A stretch of DNA of 64,000 bases, taken from Streptomyces sp. Ru62 (GTDB taxonomy: Bacteria > Actinomycetota > Actinomycetes > Streptomycetales > Streptomycetaceae). Below the pieces are notes generated by a model that was not told the origin of the DNA, made no database searches, and saw only the letters and a list, made by a program, of their open reading frames with translations. A program made the translations under genes and the position numbers. The stretch covers positions 62,001 to 126,000 of the forward strand of contig NZ_PQSU01000028.1 of NCBI RefSeq assembly GCF_002920615.1. Reading direction: 5' to 3'. The number at the start of each line of letters is the position of its first letter. Positions within the stretch are counted from its first letter, which is position 1. Below, in pieces: positions 1 to 7,548 of this stretch.

Positions 1-1
1 G

Positions 2-859
2 CGGCTGCTCACCACGCAGGATCCGCCGCCGGAGCGGGTGGACGTGCTGCTGGTGCGGGTGCCGAAGAGCCTGGCACTGCTGGAGGACCAGCTGCTGCGG
101 CTGGCGCCCGCCGTGCACGCGGAGACGGTCGTGGTCGGCACCGGCATGGTGAAGGAGATCCACAGCTCGACGCTCCGGTTGTTCGAGCGGATCCTCGGCC
201 CGACCCGGACCTCCCTGGCCCGGCAGAAGGCCCGGCTGATCTTCTGCACCCCGGACCCGGCGCTGGAGCGGCCCGCGAACCCGTGGCCGTACAGCTACGC
301 CCTGCCGGACGGCGTCGGCGCGGTGTCGGGGCGCACGGTGGTCAACCACGCGGGCGTGTTCTGCGCCGAGCGGCTGGACATCGGCACCCGTTTCTTCCTC
401 CGGCACCTGCCCGGCCCCGGCGCCGGGCGCGTGGTGGACCTCGGCTGCGGCAACGGCGTGGTCGGTACGGCGGTGGCGCTGGCCGATCCGGCGGCCGAGG
501 TGCTGTTCGTGGACGAGTCGTACCAGGCGGTGGCCTCGGCGGAGGCGACGTACAAGGCGAACGGGGTGCCGGGGCACGCCGAGTTCCGGGTCGGGGACGG
601 GCTGGCCGGGGTGGCGCCCGGCAGTGTGGACCTGGTCCTGAACAACCCGCCGTTCCACTCCCACCAGGCGACCACGGACGCGGTGGCGTGGCGGATGTTC
701 GCGGGGGCGCTGCGCTCGCTGCGGCCGGGGGGTGAGCTGTGGGTGATCGGGAACCGGCACCTGGGGTACCACGTGAAGTTGAGGCGGTTGTTCGGCAACA
801 GTGAACTGGTCGCCTCCGACCCGAAGTTCGTGGTGCTGAGGGCGGTCAAGAGGGGTTAG
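2..859 (+). CDS. class I SAM-dependent methyltransferase, RlmG/RsmC type (5' end outside window)
   Basis: The reading frame is open from the first bases of the window, so the gene starts upstream; about 285 residues are visible. A SAM-binding motif I (VVDLGCGNGVVG) lies near the middle, and an LNNPPFH motif follows about 65 residues later. N-PP-[FY] is the catalytic signature of N2-guanine and N6-adenine methyltransferases. The C-terminal placement of the catalytic domain after a degenerate N-terminal half, together with the NPPFH sequence, fits the RlmG/RsmC family, which methylates guanine N2 in 23S or 16S rRNA. The exact target base cannot be told from this fragment. The gene ends 24 bp from the stop of the convergent aldolase gene. 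Confidence 0.85.
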   Translation, partial: RLLTTQDPPPERVDVLLVRVPKSLALLEDQLLRLAPAVHAETVVVGTGMVKEIHSSTLRLFERILGPTRTSLARQKARLIFCTPDPALERPANPWPYSYALPDGVGAVSGRTVVNHAGVFCAERLDIGTRFFLRHLPGPGAGRVVDLGCGNGVVGTAVALADPAAEVLFVDESYQAVASAEATYKANGVPGHAEFRVGDGLAGVAPGSVDLVLNNPPFHSHQATTDAVAWRMFAGALRSLRPGGELWVIGNRHLGYHVKLRRLFGNSELVASDPKFVVLRAVKRG

Positions 860-883
860 GCGCTCTGCCGGAAGCCGGGCTGG

Positions 884-1744
884 TCAGCCCCCGGCCCGGG
901 AGAGGACCCCGATGATCCGCCGTACCTCGCAGGCCATCGCCTCCCGCCCCGCACCGAGGTAGCTGCGCGAGTCGACGGCCGCGGGGCGGGCGTCGAGGAA
1001 TTCCCTGATCGCCCCGGTCATGGCCGCGTTGAGCGCGGTCCCGACGTTGACCTTGGCGATGCCCCCGCCGACCGCCGCGACCAGACCGTCGTCCGGCACC
1101 CCGGAGGAGCCGTGCAGGACGAGCGGCACGGTCAGCGCGGTCGACAGCCGCCCCAGCAGTCCGAGGTCGAGGACGGCGGTGCGGGTGGTCATGGCGTGCG
1201 TGCTGCCGATGGCGACGGCCAGGGCGTCGACGCCGGTGTCGGCGACGAAGTCCCGCGCCCGGCCGGGGTCGGTGCGGGCGCCGGGGGCGTGCGCGTCCAG
1301 CGGTGGCCGGCCGTCCTTGCCCCCGATCTGCCCCAACTCGGCCTCGATCCAGAGGCCTTGGGCGTGCGCCCAGTCGACGGCGGCCCGGGTCGCGGCCAGA
1401 TTGCCGGTGTACGGGAGGTGGGCCGCGTCGTACATCACCGAGCTGAACCCGGCGCCGGGCGCCTGGCGCAGCAGGTCGTCGCTCTGCACGTGGTCCAGGT
1501 GCAGAGCGACGGGTACGGCGGCCCGTTCGGCGGCGGCGACGGCGGCGCGGGCCAGCGGCAGCAGCCGTCCGTGGCGGAACTTGACGGCGTTCTCGCTGAC
1601 CTGGAGGACCACGGGTGCGCCGGCGGCCTCGGCGCCGGCGATGACGGCCTCGATGTGTTCCAGGGTGATGACGTTGAACGCGGCGACGGCGGAGCGGGCG
1701 GCGGCGGCCCGGGTGATCAGCTCGCCGGTGGACGCGAGGGGCAC
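884..1744 (-). CDS. class II fructose/tagatose-bisphosphate aldolase family protein
   Basis: The 286-residue product is a class II (zinc-dependent) ketose-bisphosphate aldolase of the GatY/KbaY/FbaA family, which cleaves a ketose 1,6-bisphosphate to dihydroxyacetone phosphate and glyceraldehyde 3-phosphate. Visible family features are the N-terminal AFNVITLEHIEAV segment, the metal-binding HLDHVQSDD motif, EAELGQIGG with its metal-ligand glutamate, and the phosphate-binding HGSSGVPD and KVNVGTALN segments. The gene is 31 bp downstream of an AgaS-like SIS isomerase gene on the same strand, and a DeoR regulator is divergent. That context suggests an amino-sugar or hexitol catabolic role rather than central glycolysis. 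The substrate stereochemistry (tagatose versus fructose) is not decidable here. Confidence 0.88.
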   Translation of the reverse strand: MPLASTGELITRAAAARSAVAAFNVITLEHIEAVIAGAEAAGAPVVLQVSENAVKFRHGRLLPLARAAVAAAERAAVPVALHLDHVQSDDLLRQAPGAGFSSVMYDAAHLPYTGNLAATRAAVDWAHAQGLWIEAELGQIGGKDGRPPLDAHAPGARTDPGRARDFVADTGVDALAVAIGSTHAMTTRTAVLDLGLLGRLSTALTVPLVLHGSSGVPDDGLVAAVGGGIAKVNVGTALNAAMTGAIREFLDARPAAVDSRSYLGAGREAMACEVRRIIGVLSRAGG

Positions 1745-1775
1745 GTGAGGTGTCCTTCCGGGAGGGCCGACGGGT

Positions 1776-2657
1776 TCAGGGGGCGAGGATCACCGAGCGG
1801 GTCAGGTGCCGCGGCCGGTCGGGGTCGAGGCCCCGGGCGGTGGCGACGGCGACCGCGAGCCGCTGGACCTTGACGAGTTCGGCGAGCGGGTCGAGCCCGC
1901 CCTCGATCCACAGGCCGCCGGTGGCGCGGACCTGTTCGGCGAGTCCGTCCGGCGCCGGGCCGAGCATCCAGGTGGCCGTCCCCTCGGTGGTGACGCTGAT
2001 CGGGCCGTGCCGGTACTCCATCGCCGGGTAGGACTCGCTCCAGGAGAGGGAGGCCTCGCGCATCTTCAGCCCGGCCTCGTGGGCGAGTCCGACGGTCCAG
2101 CCGCGCCCGAGGAAGGTGAACTGCGCGCACTCCACGAGCCCTTCGGGCAAGGGAGCGGCGAGGGCGGTGCGCGCGTCGGCGACGACGGCGTCGGTGTGCA
2201 GGCCGAGGTGGGCGCGCAGGAGCGTGAGCGCGGTGGTCGCGAACCGGGTCTGGACGACGGAGCGTTCGTCGGCGAAGTCCAGCACGACGAGGTCGTCGGC
2301 GGCCGACACGACCGGGGTGTCCGGGTCGGCGGTCACGGCGGTGGTGCGGGTCCGCCCCGCCGACTCGGCCAGCAGTTCCAGTACTTCGGTGGTGGTGCCG
2401 GACCGGGTCAGGGCGAGGACCCGGTCGTACCGCCGCCCGTGCGGGAACTCGGAGGCGGGGAACGCGTCGGTCTCGCCCTGTCCGGCGCCCTCGCGCAGGG
2501 CGGCCACGGCCTGGGCCATGAAGTACGAGGTCCCGCACCCGACGACGGCGACCCGCTCGCCCGGCTCCGGCAGGGCGCCGCGGTGCCGCCCCGCCTGCTC
2601 GGCCGCCCGTATCCAGCACTCGGGCTGGCTGTTCAGCTCGTTCTCGGCATGCGTCAT
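1776..2657 (-). CDS. SIS-domain sugar isomerase/deaminase (AgaS-like)
   Basis: The 293-residue protein has a tandem SIS (sugar isomerase) fold: an N-terminal GCGTSYFMAQ phosphosugar-binding loop, TRSGTTTEVLELL in the first domain, and LGRGWTVGLAHEAGLKMREA in the second, followed by the EYRHGPIS segment typical of GlmS-C/AgaS proteins. Members isomerise or deaminate amino-sugar phosphates. The start at 2657 was preferred over an upstream in-frame start because GGAGGG lies 7 bp before its ATG and the extra N-terminus would lack family similarity. It is the first gene of a two-gene operon with the class II aldolase and diverges from a DeoR regulator. Confidence 0.87.
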   Translation of the reverse strand: MTHAENELNSQPECWIRAAEQAGRHRGALPEPGERVAVVGCGTSYFMAQAVAALREGAGQGETDAFPASEFPHGRRYDRVLALTRSGTTTEVLELLAESAGRTRTTAVTADPDTPVVSAADDLVVLDFADERSVVQTRFATTALTLLRAHLGLHTDAVVADARTALAAPLPEGLVECAQFTFLGRGWTVGLAHEAGLKMREASLSWSESYPAMEYRHGPISVTTEGTATWMLGPAPDGLAEQVRATGGLWIEGGLDPLAELVKVQRLAVAVATARGLDPDRPRHLTRSVILAP

Positions 2658-2700
2658 GCCCAGACCCTCCCCTGGCTGATCGTTCTTGCAAGATATAGCG

Positions 2701-2728
2701 AGCTTTCGAACACAATCAAGCATTCGGA
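2701..2728. promoter_or_regulatory. candidate DeoR operator: direct repeat between divergent genes
   Basis: Two copies of AGC[TA]TTCG[AG]A (2701-2710 and 2719-2728) lie 18 bp apart in direct orientation in the short AT-richer gap between the SIS gene and the DeoR regulator gene. DeoR-family proteins often bind direct or inverted repeats in such shared promoters. Binding is inferred, not shown. Confidence 0.45.
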
Positions 2729-2782
2729 CGCCGGACCGGGTGCGTTAGGGTCGCCGGGAGATCGAACGGAAGGAGGCGTCGG

Positions 2783-3562
2783 ATGTCCCGGGACGCCCGC
2801 TGGCAGGCGCTGCTGGAACTGCTCGTGGAGCGCGGCCGGCTGGAGGTCGAGGAGGCGGCGGCCGAGCTGGCGGTGTCGGCGGCGACGATCCGCCGGGACT
2901 TCGACCAGCTCGCCGAACAGCAGATGCTGGTCCGCACCCGGGGCGGAGCCGTGGTGCACGGGGTGTCCTACGAACTCCCGCTGCGCTACAAGACGGCCCG
3001 GCGCGCCTCGGAGAAGCAGCGTATCGCCAAGGCGGTGGCCGAACTCCTCGCTCCGGGCGAAGCGGTGGGACTGACCGGCGGTACGACCACCACGGAGGTG
3101 GCCCGGGCGCTGGCCGTGCGCGGCGACCTCGCCACCGGCTCACCGGCGCTCACCGTGGTCACCAACGCGCTCAACATCGCCAACGAGCTCGCCGTACGCC
3201 CTCAGTTCAAGATCGTGGTGACGGGCGGGGTGGCGCGCGCGCAGTCGTACGAGCTCGTCGGCCCGCTCGCGGACGGGGTGCTGGGCCGGATCACGCTCGA
3301 CGTGGCGGTGCTCGGTGTCGTCGGCTTCGACGTGACGCACGGGGCGGCGGCGCACGACGAGGAGGAGGCGGCGATCAACCGGCTGCTGTGCGAGCGCGCC
3401 GAGCGGGTGGTGGTCGCCGCCGACTCCAGCAAGCTGGGCCGCCGGGCCTTCGCCCGTATCTGCGGGACGGAGCTGGTGGACACGCTGGTGACGGACACGG
3501 CGGCGGAGCGGGAGACGGTACGGCGGTTCGAGGAGGCGGGCGTCCGGGTGCTGACGGTCTGA
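2783..3562 (+). CDS. DeoR/GlpR family transcriptional regulator
   Basis: The 259-residue protein starts with a DeoR-type helix-turn-helix (residues about 5-55; AAELAVSAATIRRDFDQL) and continues with the DeoR C-terminal sensor domain, related to ribose-5-phosphate isomerase. The sensor shows the phosphosugar loops LTGGTTTTEVA and VTNALNIANELA and the late ADSSKLGRRAFARI segment. Family members repress sugar catabolic operons and respond to a phosphorylated sugar. The gene is divergent from the SIS-aldolase pair, its likely target. GGAAGGAGG sits just upstream of the ATG. Confidence 0.92.
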   Translation: MSRDARWQALLELLVERGRLEVEEAAAELAVSAATIRRDFDQLAEQQMLVRTRGGAVVHGVSYELPLRYKTARRASEKQRIAKAVAELLAPGEAVGLTGGTTTTEVARALAVRGDLATGSPALTVVTNALNIANELAVRPQFKIVVTGGVARAQSYELVGPLADGVLGRITLDVAVLGVVGFDVTHGAAAHDEEEAAINRLLCERAERVVVAADSSKLGRRAFARICGTELVDTLVTDTAAERETVRRFEEAGVRVLTV

Positions 3563-3600
3563 GACGGCGCCGGCCGGTGCCTCCGGCTCCGGCCGCCGCC

Positions 3601-3996
3601 TCAGAGACCGCCGAGGTCGGCCTTCACGAACCCCGCGCCGCGCTGGTCGTTGCAGTCAGCGACCGCCCGGTCCGCCGGATCGGGCCACGTCTGCTGGGCC
3701 TGGAGCGCCACGCTGACCAGCGTCAACAGCAGGTCGACGTCGCTCGCGGCGTCCAGGCGCAGGGTCACCCACTGCGAGCCGGGCACGACCCTGATGGCGT
3801 CCGAGCCCCTGAGGTCCTTGGCGAACCGCCGGACCGCCCGGTCGGTGAGCCGCAGGTCGACATCGCGCTCGGAGTGGAAGTGCGCGATCTCCCCCTGGGC
3901 CGACCTCACGGCCTGTCCCAGGCCGCAGCTCGGGACGGACCGTCTCAGGTCCGGCCAGGTCGCCAGTTGCGCGAGCGCGCGCGAGGCCAACGTCAT
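3601..3996 (-). CDS. DUF5519 / 'luciferase family' domain protein
   Basis: The 131-residue soluble protein has the signature of DUF5519: an EIAHFHSERDVDLRLT block (about residues 36-51), a downstream VVPGSQWVTLRLD strand and a C-terminal LLLTLVSVALQAQ helix. The family is sometimes labelled luciferase domain, but no luciferase reaction is established for it. The gene stands alone, convergent with the DeoR gene. Long open frames on the opposite strand have poorer codon bias and no family similarity, so this strand was preferred. Confidence 0.72.
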   Translation of the reverse strand: MTLASRALAQLATWPDLRRSVPSCGLGQAVRSAQGEIAHFHSERDVDLRLTDRAVRRFAKDLRGSDAIRVVPGSQWVTLRLDAASDVDLLLTLVSVALQAQQTWPDPADRAVADCNDQRGAGFVKADLGGL

Positions 3997-4221
3997 GGGC
4001 CCATCATGGCGCGCTCACCCGCCCGCAACCAGCTCGTGAGCAAGCATTAACCGACCTGTATCCGCCGCCCGTTCAGGAACCCGCACGGAAATCCGCCCAC
4101 CGAACAGGCCGACACGCAGCAGGTGACCGGGCTTCGACACTCCGTTGACTCCGGCCGAACCGCCGTGCGACGGTGAGGGCGCGCCCCCCTCACCATCCCT
4201 GGGAACTGGAGGCAGACCGCT

Positions 4222-5583
4222 GTGACCTTCGGAAACGATGACTCCCGCCGGCCCATGGAGCGCGGTCTGACACCGGACCAGCTGGAGTTGTTCGAGAAGG
4301 AGTTCACCGCGCGCCCGGTGAACCGGCTGATGCAGAACGCGGTCACCCAGACTCCCGTGGACGATGTGGCCCTCGACCGGCGGATCCTCACCGGCATCGA
4401 CCATTCGGTCTCCCACCACCTGGACGACTGGAAGGTCACCGACCAGAAGCAGAGCGGGCGTTGCTGGATGTTCGCCGGGCTCAACCTGCTGCGGGTCGGC
4501 GCCGCGCGGAAGCTGGGCGTGAAGGACTTCGAGTTCTCCCAGAACTACCTGCTGTGGTGGGACAAGTTCGAGCGGGCGAACCACTTCCTGGAGGCCGTCA
4601 TCGAGACGTCCGGCCGTGACGTGGACGACCGCACGGTGGCGCACCTGCTGGCGGATCCGATCGGTGACGGCGGCCAGTGGAACATGTTCGTCGCCCTGGT
4701 CGCCAAGCACGGCCTGGTCCCGAAGTCGGCCATGCCGGAGACCGACAGCTCCTCCTCGACCCGGGCGATGAACCGGGCCCTGGAGACCCTGCTCCGCCAG
4801 GGCGCCCGCGATCTGCGCCGGCCGGCCGCCGAGGGGGTCGAGGCCCAGCGGGCACACAAGCGGGAGGTGCTGGCCGCCGTGCACCGGGTGCTCAGCATCC
4901 ATCTCGGCACGCCTCCGCAGCGGTTCCTGTGGCAGTGGGAGGACAGCAACAAGGAGTTCCACCGCGACGGCTGGCTCACCCCGGCGGAGTTCGCCGCCGC
5001 CTATGTCGAGCTCCCGCTGGACGAGTACGTCTGCCTGGTGCACGATCCGCGGGAGTCGAGCCCGGTCGGCCGCACGTTCACCGTCGAGTACCTGGGCAAT
5101 GTCGTGGACGCCCCGCCGGTGGTCTATCTCAACGCGCCGATCGAGCTGCTGAAGCGGCTGGCCATGGAGGCGATCGTCGGCGGCGAGCCGGTGTGGTTCG
5201 GCTGCGACGTGGCCAAGATGATGCGGGCGGACGCCGGCGTCTGGGACGCCGCGCTGTTCGACTACGCGGCCGTCTACGACGCCCCGTTCACCCTGGACAA
5301 GGCCGACCGGCTGCTGCACCACGACACGCAGATGACCCACGCGATGCTGTTCACCGGCGTCGACGTGGTGGACGGGAGCCCGCGCCGCTGGCGGGTGGAG
5401 AACAGCTGGGGTGAGGAGAGAGCCGACAAGGGCTTCTGGACCATGAACGACTCGTGGTTCGGCGAGCACGTCTTCGAGATCGCCGTGCGTCGCTCCGCGC
5501 TGCCGCCGGAGCTGTCCGCCGCCCTCGACCAGCCGCCGATCGTCCTCCCCGCCTGGGACCCCATGGGCGCCCTCGCGGACTGA
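4222..5583 (+). CDS. aminopeptidase C / bleomycin hydrolase (peptidase C1B)
   Basis: The 453-residue cytosolic cysteine peptidase matches the C1B family in length and motifs. The catalytic Cys is in QKQSGRCWMFAGLNLLR (about residue 78), the catalytic His in DTQMTHAMLFTG, and the catalytic Asn in RVENSWGE. Family members are homohexameric barrels with aminopeptidase activity that also deamidate bleomycin-type compounds. The GTG start has GGAGG 10 bp upstream. No partner genes are apparent. Confidence 0.95.
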   Translation: MTFGNDDSRRPMERGLTPDQLELFEKEFTARPVNRLMQNAVTQTPVDDVALDRRILTGIDHSVSHHLDDWKVTDQKQSGRCWMFAGLNLLRVGAARKLGVKDFEFSQNYLLWWDKFERANHFLEAVIETSGRDVDDRTVAHLLADPIGDGGQWNMFVALVAKHGLVPKSAMPETDSSSSTRAMNRALETLLRQGARDLRRPAAEGVEAQRAHKREVLAAVHRVLSIHLGTPPQRFLWQWEDSNKEFHRDGWLTPAEFAAAYVELPLDEYVCLVHDPRESSPVGRTFTVEYLGNVVDAPPVVYLNAPIELLKRLAMEAIVGGEPVWFGCDVAKMMRADAGVWDAALFDYAAVYDAPFTLDKADRLLHHDTQMTHAMLFTGVDVVDGSPRRWRVENSWGEERADKGFWTMNDSWFGEHVFEIAVRRSALPPELSAALDQPPIVLPAWDPMGALAD

Positions 5584-5624
5584 GCCCGGCGGTGAGGGCC
5601 GCCGCCTCACCCCTGTCGGTGACG

Positions 5625-6098
5625 TCAGTGCTGGAGACAGACCCGCTGGAACGCCTGGCGGATCTCGTGCGGCGCGATCGCCGTACTGCCGTCGTCGTCG
5701 CGGTCGGCGATCTGCGTGAAGTGCCTCCCGGCCGCTTCCAGGTCGCCCCCGCGGCGGGCCAGGCCGCCCGCGACGCGGTTGCCGTCCAGCCGCCCCGGAC
5801 ACTCCCCGAGGACCGCGGCGACGACCGGCGCACCGCCGCCGTCCCGGTCGGCGGCGGGTGCGGTACCACCGCTCGGCCTCCGCGAAGTCCCAGCGGACCC
5901 GGTGGACGATGGCGGGGGTACGGGCGCCTGCGCGTCCCCCTCCTCGGCGGCCTTCTCCCACCAGGGCAGGGCCCGGTCCAGCCGCCCCCGCCCGGTGAGC
6001 GACTCCGCGCGCTCCCGGGCCGCGCCCGGCGTCCCGGCCTGTGCGGGAGCCGACTCGCCGCTGTCCTCGGGCATGCCGGCACACGTCTGCTCGTGCAT
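5625..6098 (-). pseudogene. frameshifted Sel1/TPR-like repeat protein remnant
   Basis: One minus-strand frame encodes a plausible start (MHEQTCAGMPEDSGESAP) and a helix pair ending LDRALPWWEKAAEEGD. The similarity then jumps for about 70 bp (near 5865-5935) into another frame reading IVHRVRWDFAEAERWYRT, and returns to the first frame for AADRDGGG through the C-terminal IRQAFQRVCLQH. Helical pairs of the form A-x-x-WWEKAAEEGD and AEAERWYRTAAD are Sel1/TPR-like. A one-base loss and a one-base gain would restore a single protein of about 157 residues. This is either a recently broken gene or two compensating sequence errors. Function is unknown. Confidence 0.55.
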
Positions 6099-6212
6099 CC
6101 GTAGGGGGTGGCGGACGGCCGCCGTGCGTCGTCCCGGTACGTCGGCCCCGGCCGAGGACTCGTGCCGTGCCCGCTTCCCGCTGGAGCCCGCTCCATCCGG
6201 CACACTCAGCGC

Positions 6213-6953
6213 ATGGAGACTGCCGAGTTCCTTGAGATCCTGGACCGCGAGGGCCGATTGCTCGCGGCGGCCGCCGCCGCGGCGGGGGCCGAGGCCAAGG
6301 TGCCGACGTGCCCGGAGTGGCAGGTGCGGGACCTGGTACGGCACACCGGCACGGTGCACCGGTGGGCCGCCGCCCTGGTCGCGGAGGGACGCAGCGCGCC
6401 CCGTCCCCTCGACGAGCCACCGGCGCTGGACGGGGCCGAGCTGGTGGCCTGGTACCGGGACGCGCACCGTCTGCTGGTGGAGACGCTGGCCGCCGCGCCC
6501 GCCGACCTGGAGTGCTGGACCTTCCATCCCGCGCCCAGCCCCTCGCCGCTGGCCTTCTGGACCCGGCGGCAGGCGCACGAGACGACCGTGCACCGCTACG
6601 ACGCCGAGGCGGCGCGCGGCGGTACGCCGTCCCCGATCGCGCCGGACTTCGCGGTGGACGGCATCGACGAACTGCTGCGCGGCTTCCACGCCCGTCCGCG
6701 CAGCCGCGTGCGCACCGAGGAGCCGCGTACGCTCCGGGTGCGCGCGGTGGACGCGGGGCCGGACGCGGTGTGGACCGTACGGCTCGGTGACGGGCCGCCG
6801 GTGACGGTGCGGGCGGAGGAGAGGCCGGCCGAGGCCGAACTCTCCGGACCGGCCGACCAGTTGTACCTGGCGCTGTGGAACCGGACGGCGGTGCCACGCG
6901 TGACCGGCGACCCGTCACTCGCCGCGCTGTGGCGGGAGCGGTCCCGCATCTGA
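6213..6953 (+). CDS. maleylpyruvate isomerase family mycothiol-dependent enzyme
   Basis: The 246-residue protein has the DinB-like N-terminal fold of the mycothiol-dependent maleylpyruvate isomerase family. It shows VPTCPEWQVRDLVRHTGTVHRW near residues 30-50 and RRQAHETTVHRYDAE near 115-130, which carry the H-E-H metal ligands, and a C-terminal sterol-carrier-like domain. Members use mycothiol, the actinobacterial thiol, as cofactor or co-substrate. The real substrate here is unknown. The ATG at 6213 was chosen because the preceding in-frame codons are low-complexity with no family similarity. Confidence 0.85.
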   Translation: METAEFLEILDREGRLLAAAAAAAGAEAKVPTCPEWQVRDLVRHTGTVHRWAAALVAEGRSAPRPLDEPPALDGAELVAWYRDAHRLLVETLAAAPADLECWTFHPAPSPSPLAFWTRRQAHETTVHRYDAEAARGGTPSPIAPDFAVDGIDELLRGFHARPRSRVRTEEPRTLRVRAVDAGPDAVWTVRLGDGPPVTVRAEERPAEAELSGPADQLYLALWNRTAVPRVTGDPSLAALWRERSRI

Positions 6954-7021
6954 CGACCGTCCACAGTTGCCCGTCCCGGGCACCGGCGGTCCAGGCGGCC
7001 CGGGGTCGGTCCGACGACCCC

Positions 7022-7062
7022 GACGGCTCCTCCCCCGGCGCCGGCCGGCACCGGGAGCCGTC
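7022..7062. terminator. bidirectional terminator-like hairpin
   Basis: Inverted arms GACGGCTCC (7022-7030) and GGAGCCGTC (7054-7062) flank a GC-rich loop between two convergent genes. The distal arm overlaps the stop codon of the marR-type gene. There is no U-run, as is usual in this GC-rich group. Confidence 0.5.
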
Positions 7063-7462
7063 AGTCCGCCTCGGTCAGCATCCTGGCCAGCACCGCGCGC
7101 TGCACCGGCCGTACCTCACCGTGCAGCGCGCGTCCCTTCGCCGTGAGGACCACCCGCACCCCGCGCCGGTCCTCCGGACACATGGCCCGCTCGACCAGGC
7201 CGTCCTTCTCCAGGCGGCCGATGAGCCGGGACAGCGCGCTCTGACTGAGGTGGACCCGGTCGGAGATCTCCTGCACCCGGTAGGCGCAGCCGCCGTCCGC
7301 CGCCGAGCCCTCGGCCAGCAGGTCGAGAACCTCGAAGTCACTCGCGCACAGTCCGTGCCCGTGCAGCGCCCGGTCCACTTCACACTGGGTGCGCGCATGC
7401 AGGGCCAGGATGTCCCGCCACTGCTCCACGAGCGCCTGCTCGGCCTGCTTCTTCGCCGCCAT
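7061..7462 (-). CDS. MarR family transcriptional regulator
   Basis: The 133-residue protein is a MarR winged-helix regulator: an N-terminal dimerisation helix, CASDFEVLDLLAEG, then the recognition region VQEISDRVHLSQSALSRLIGRLEKDGLVER and the wing with the conserved acidic/basic DRRGVRVVLT. MarR proteins repress divergent efflux genes and release DNA on binding a small ligand. Here an MFS exporter gene is divergent across an 86-bp gap holding two palindromes, so it likely controls itself and the exporter. Confidence 0.93.
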   Translation of the reverse strand: MAAKKQAEQALVEQWRDILALHARTQCEVDRALHGHGLCASDFEVLDLLAEGSAADGGCAYRVQEISDRVHLSQSALSRLIGRLEKDGLVERAMCPEDRRGVRVVLTAKGRALHGEVRPVQRAVLARMLTEAD

Positions 7463-7484
7463 GAACGCACGGTAGCAGAAAGAC

Positions 7485-7510
7485 GCATTTATTGCACCGT
7501 CATTAAATGC
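7485..7510. promoter_or_regulatory. candidate MarR operator 1
   Basis: A perfect inverted repeat, GCATTTA (7485-7491) and TAAATGC (7504-7510) with a 12-bp spacer, lies between the divergent marR-type and MFS genes. Its low GC stands out from the surroundings, as expected of a shared promoter/operator. Confidence 0.6.
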
Positions 7511-7540
7511 ACTTGCATCTCATGCATGTGCATGCAAGTG
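7510..7540. promoter_or_regulatory. candidate MarR operator 2
   Basis: A second perfect inverted repeat, CACTTGCAT (7510-7518) and ATGCAAGTG (7532-7540), is centred on a CATGCATG core (7521-7528) and ends 8 bp before the chosen MFS start. Together with the neighbouring palindrome it covers almost the whole intergenic gap. The position suggests a repressor site blocking exporter transcription. Confidence 0.65.
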
Positions 7541-7548
7541 TACGCGGC

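Noticed and set aside
4015..6918. A 967-codon minus-strand open frame overlapping aminopeptidase C and its neighbours
   Set aside because: It is antisense to a well-supported peptidase gene and made of Arg/Pro/Gly-rich GC artefact sequence, with no family similarity apart from a short piece belonging to the frameshifted repeat-protein remnant.
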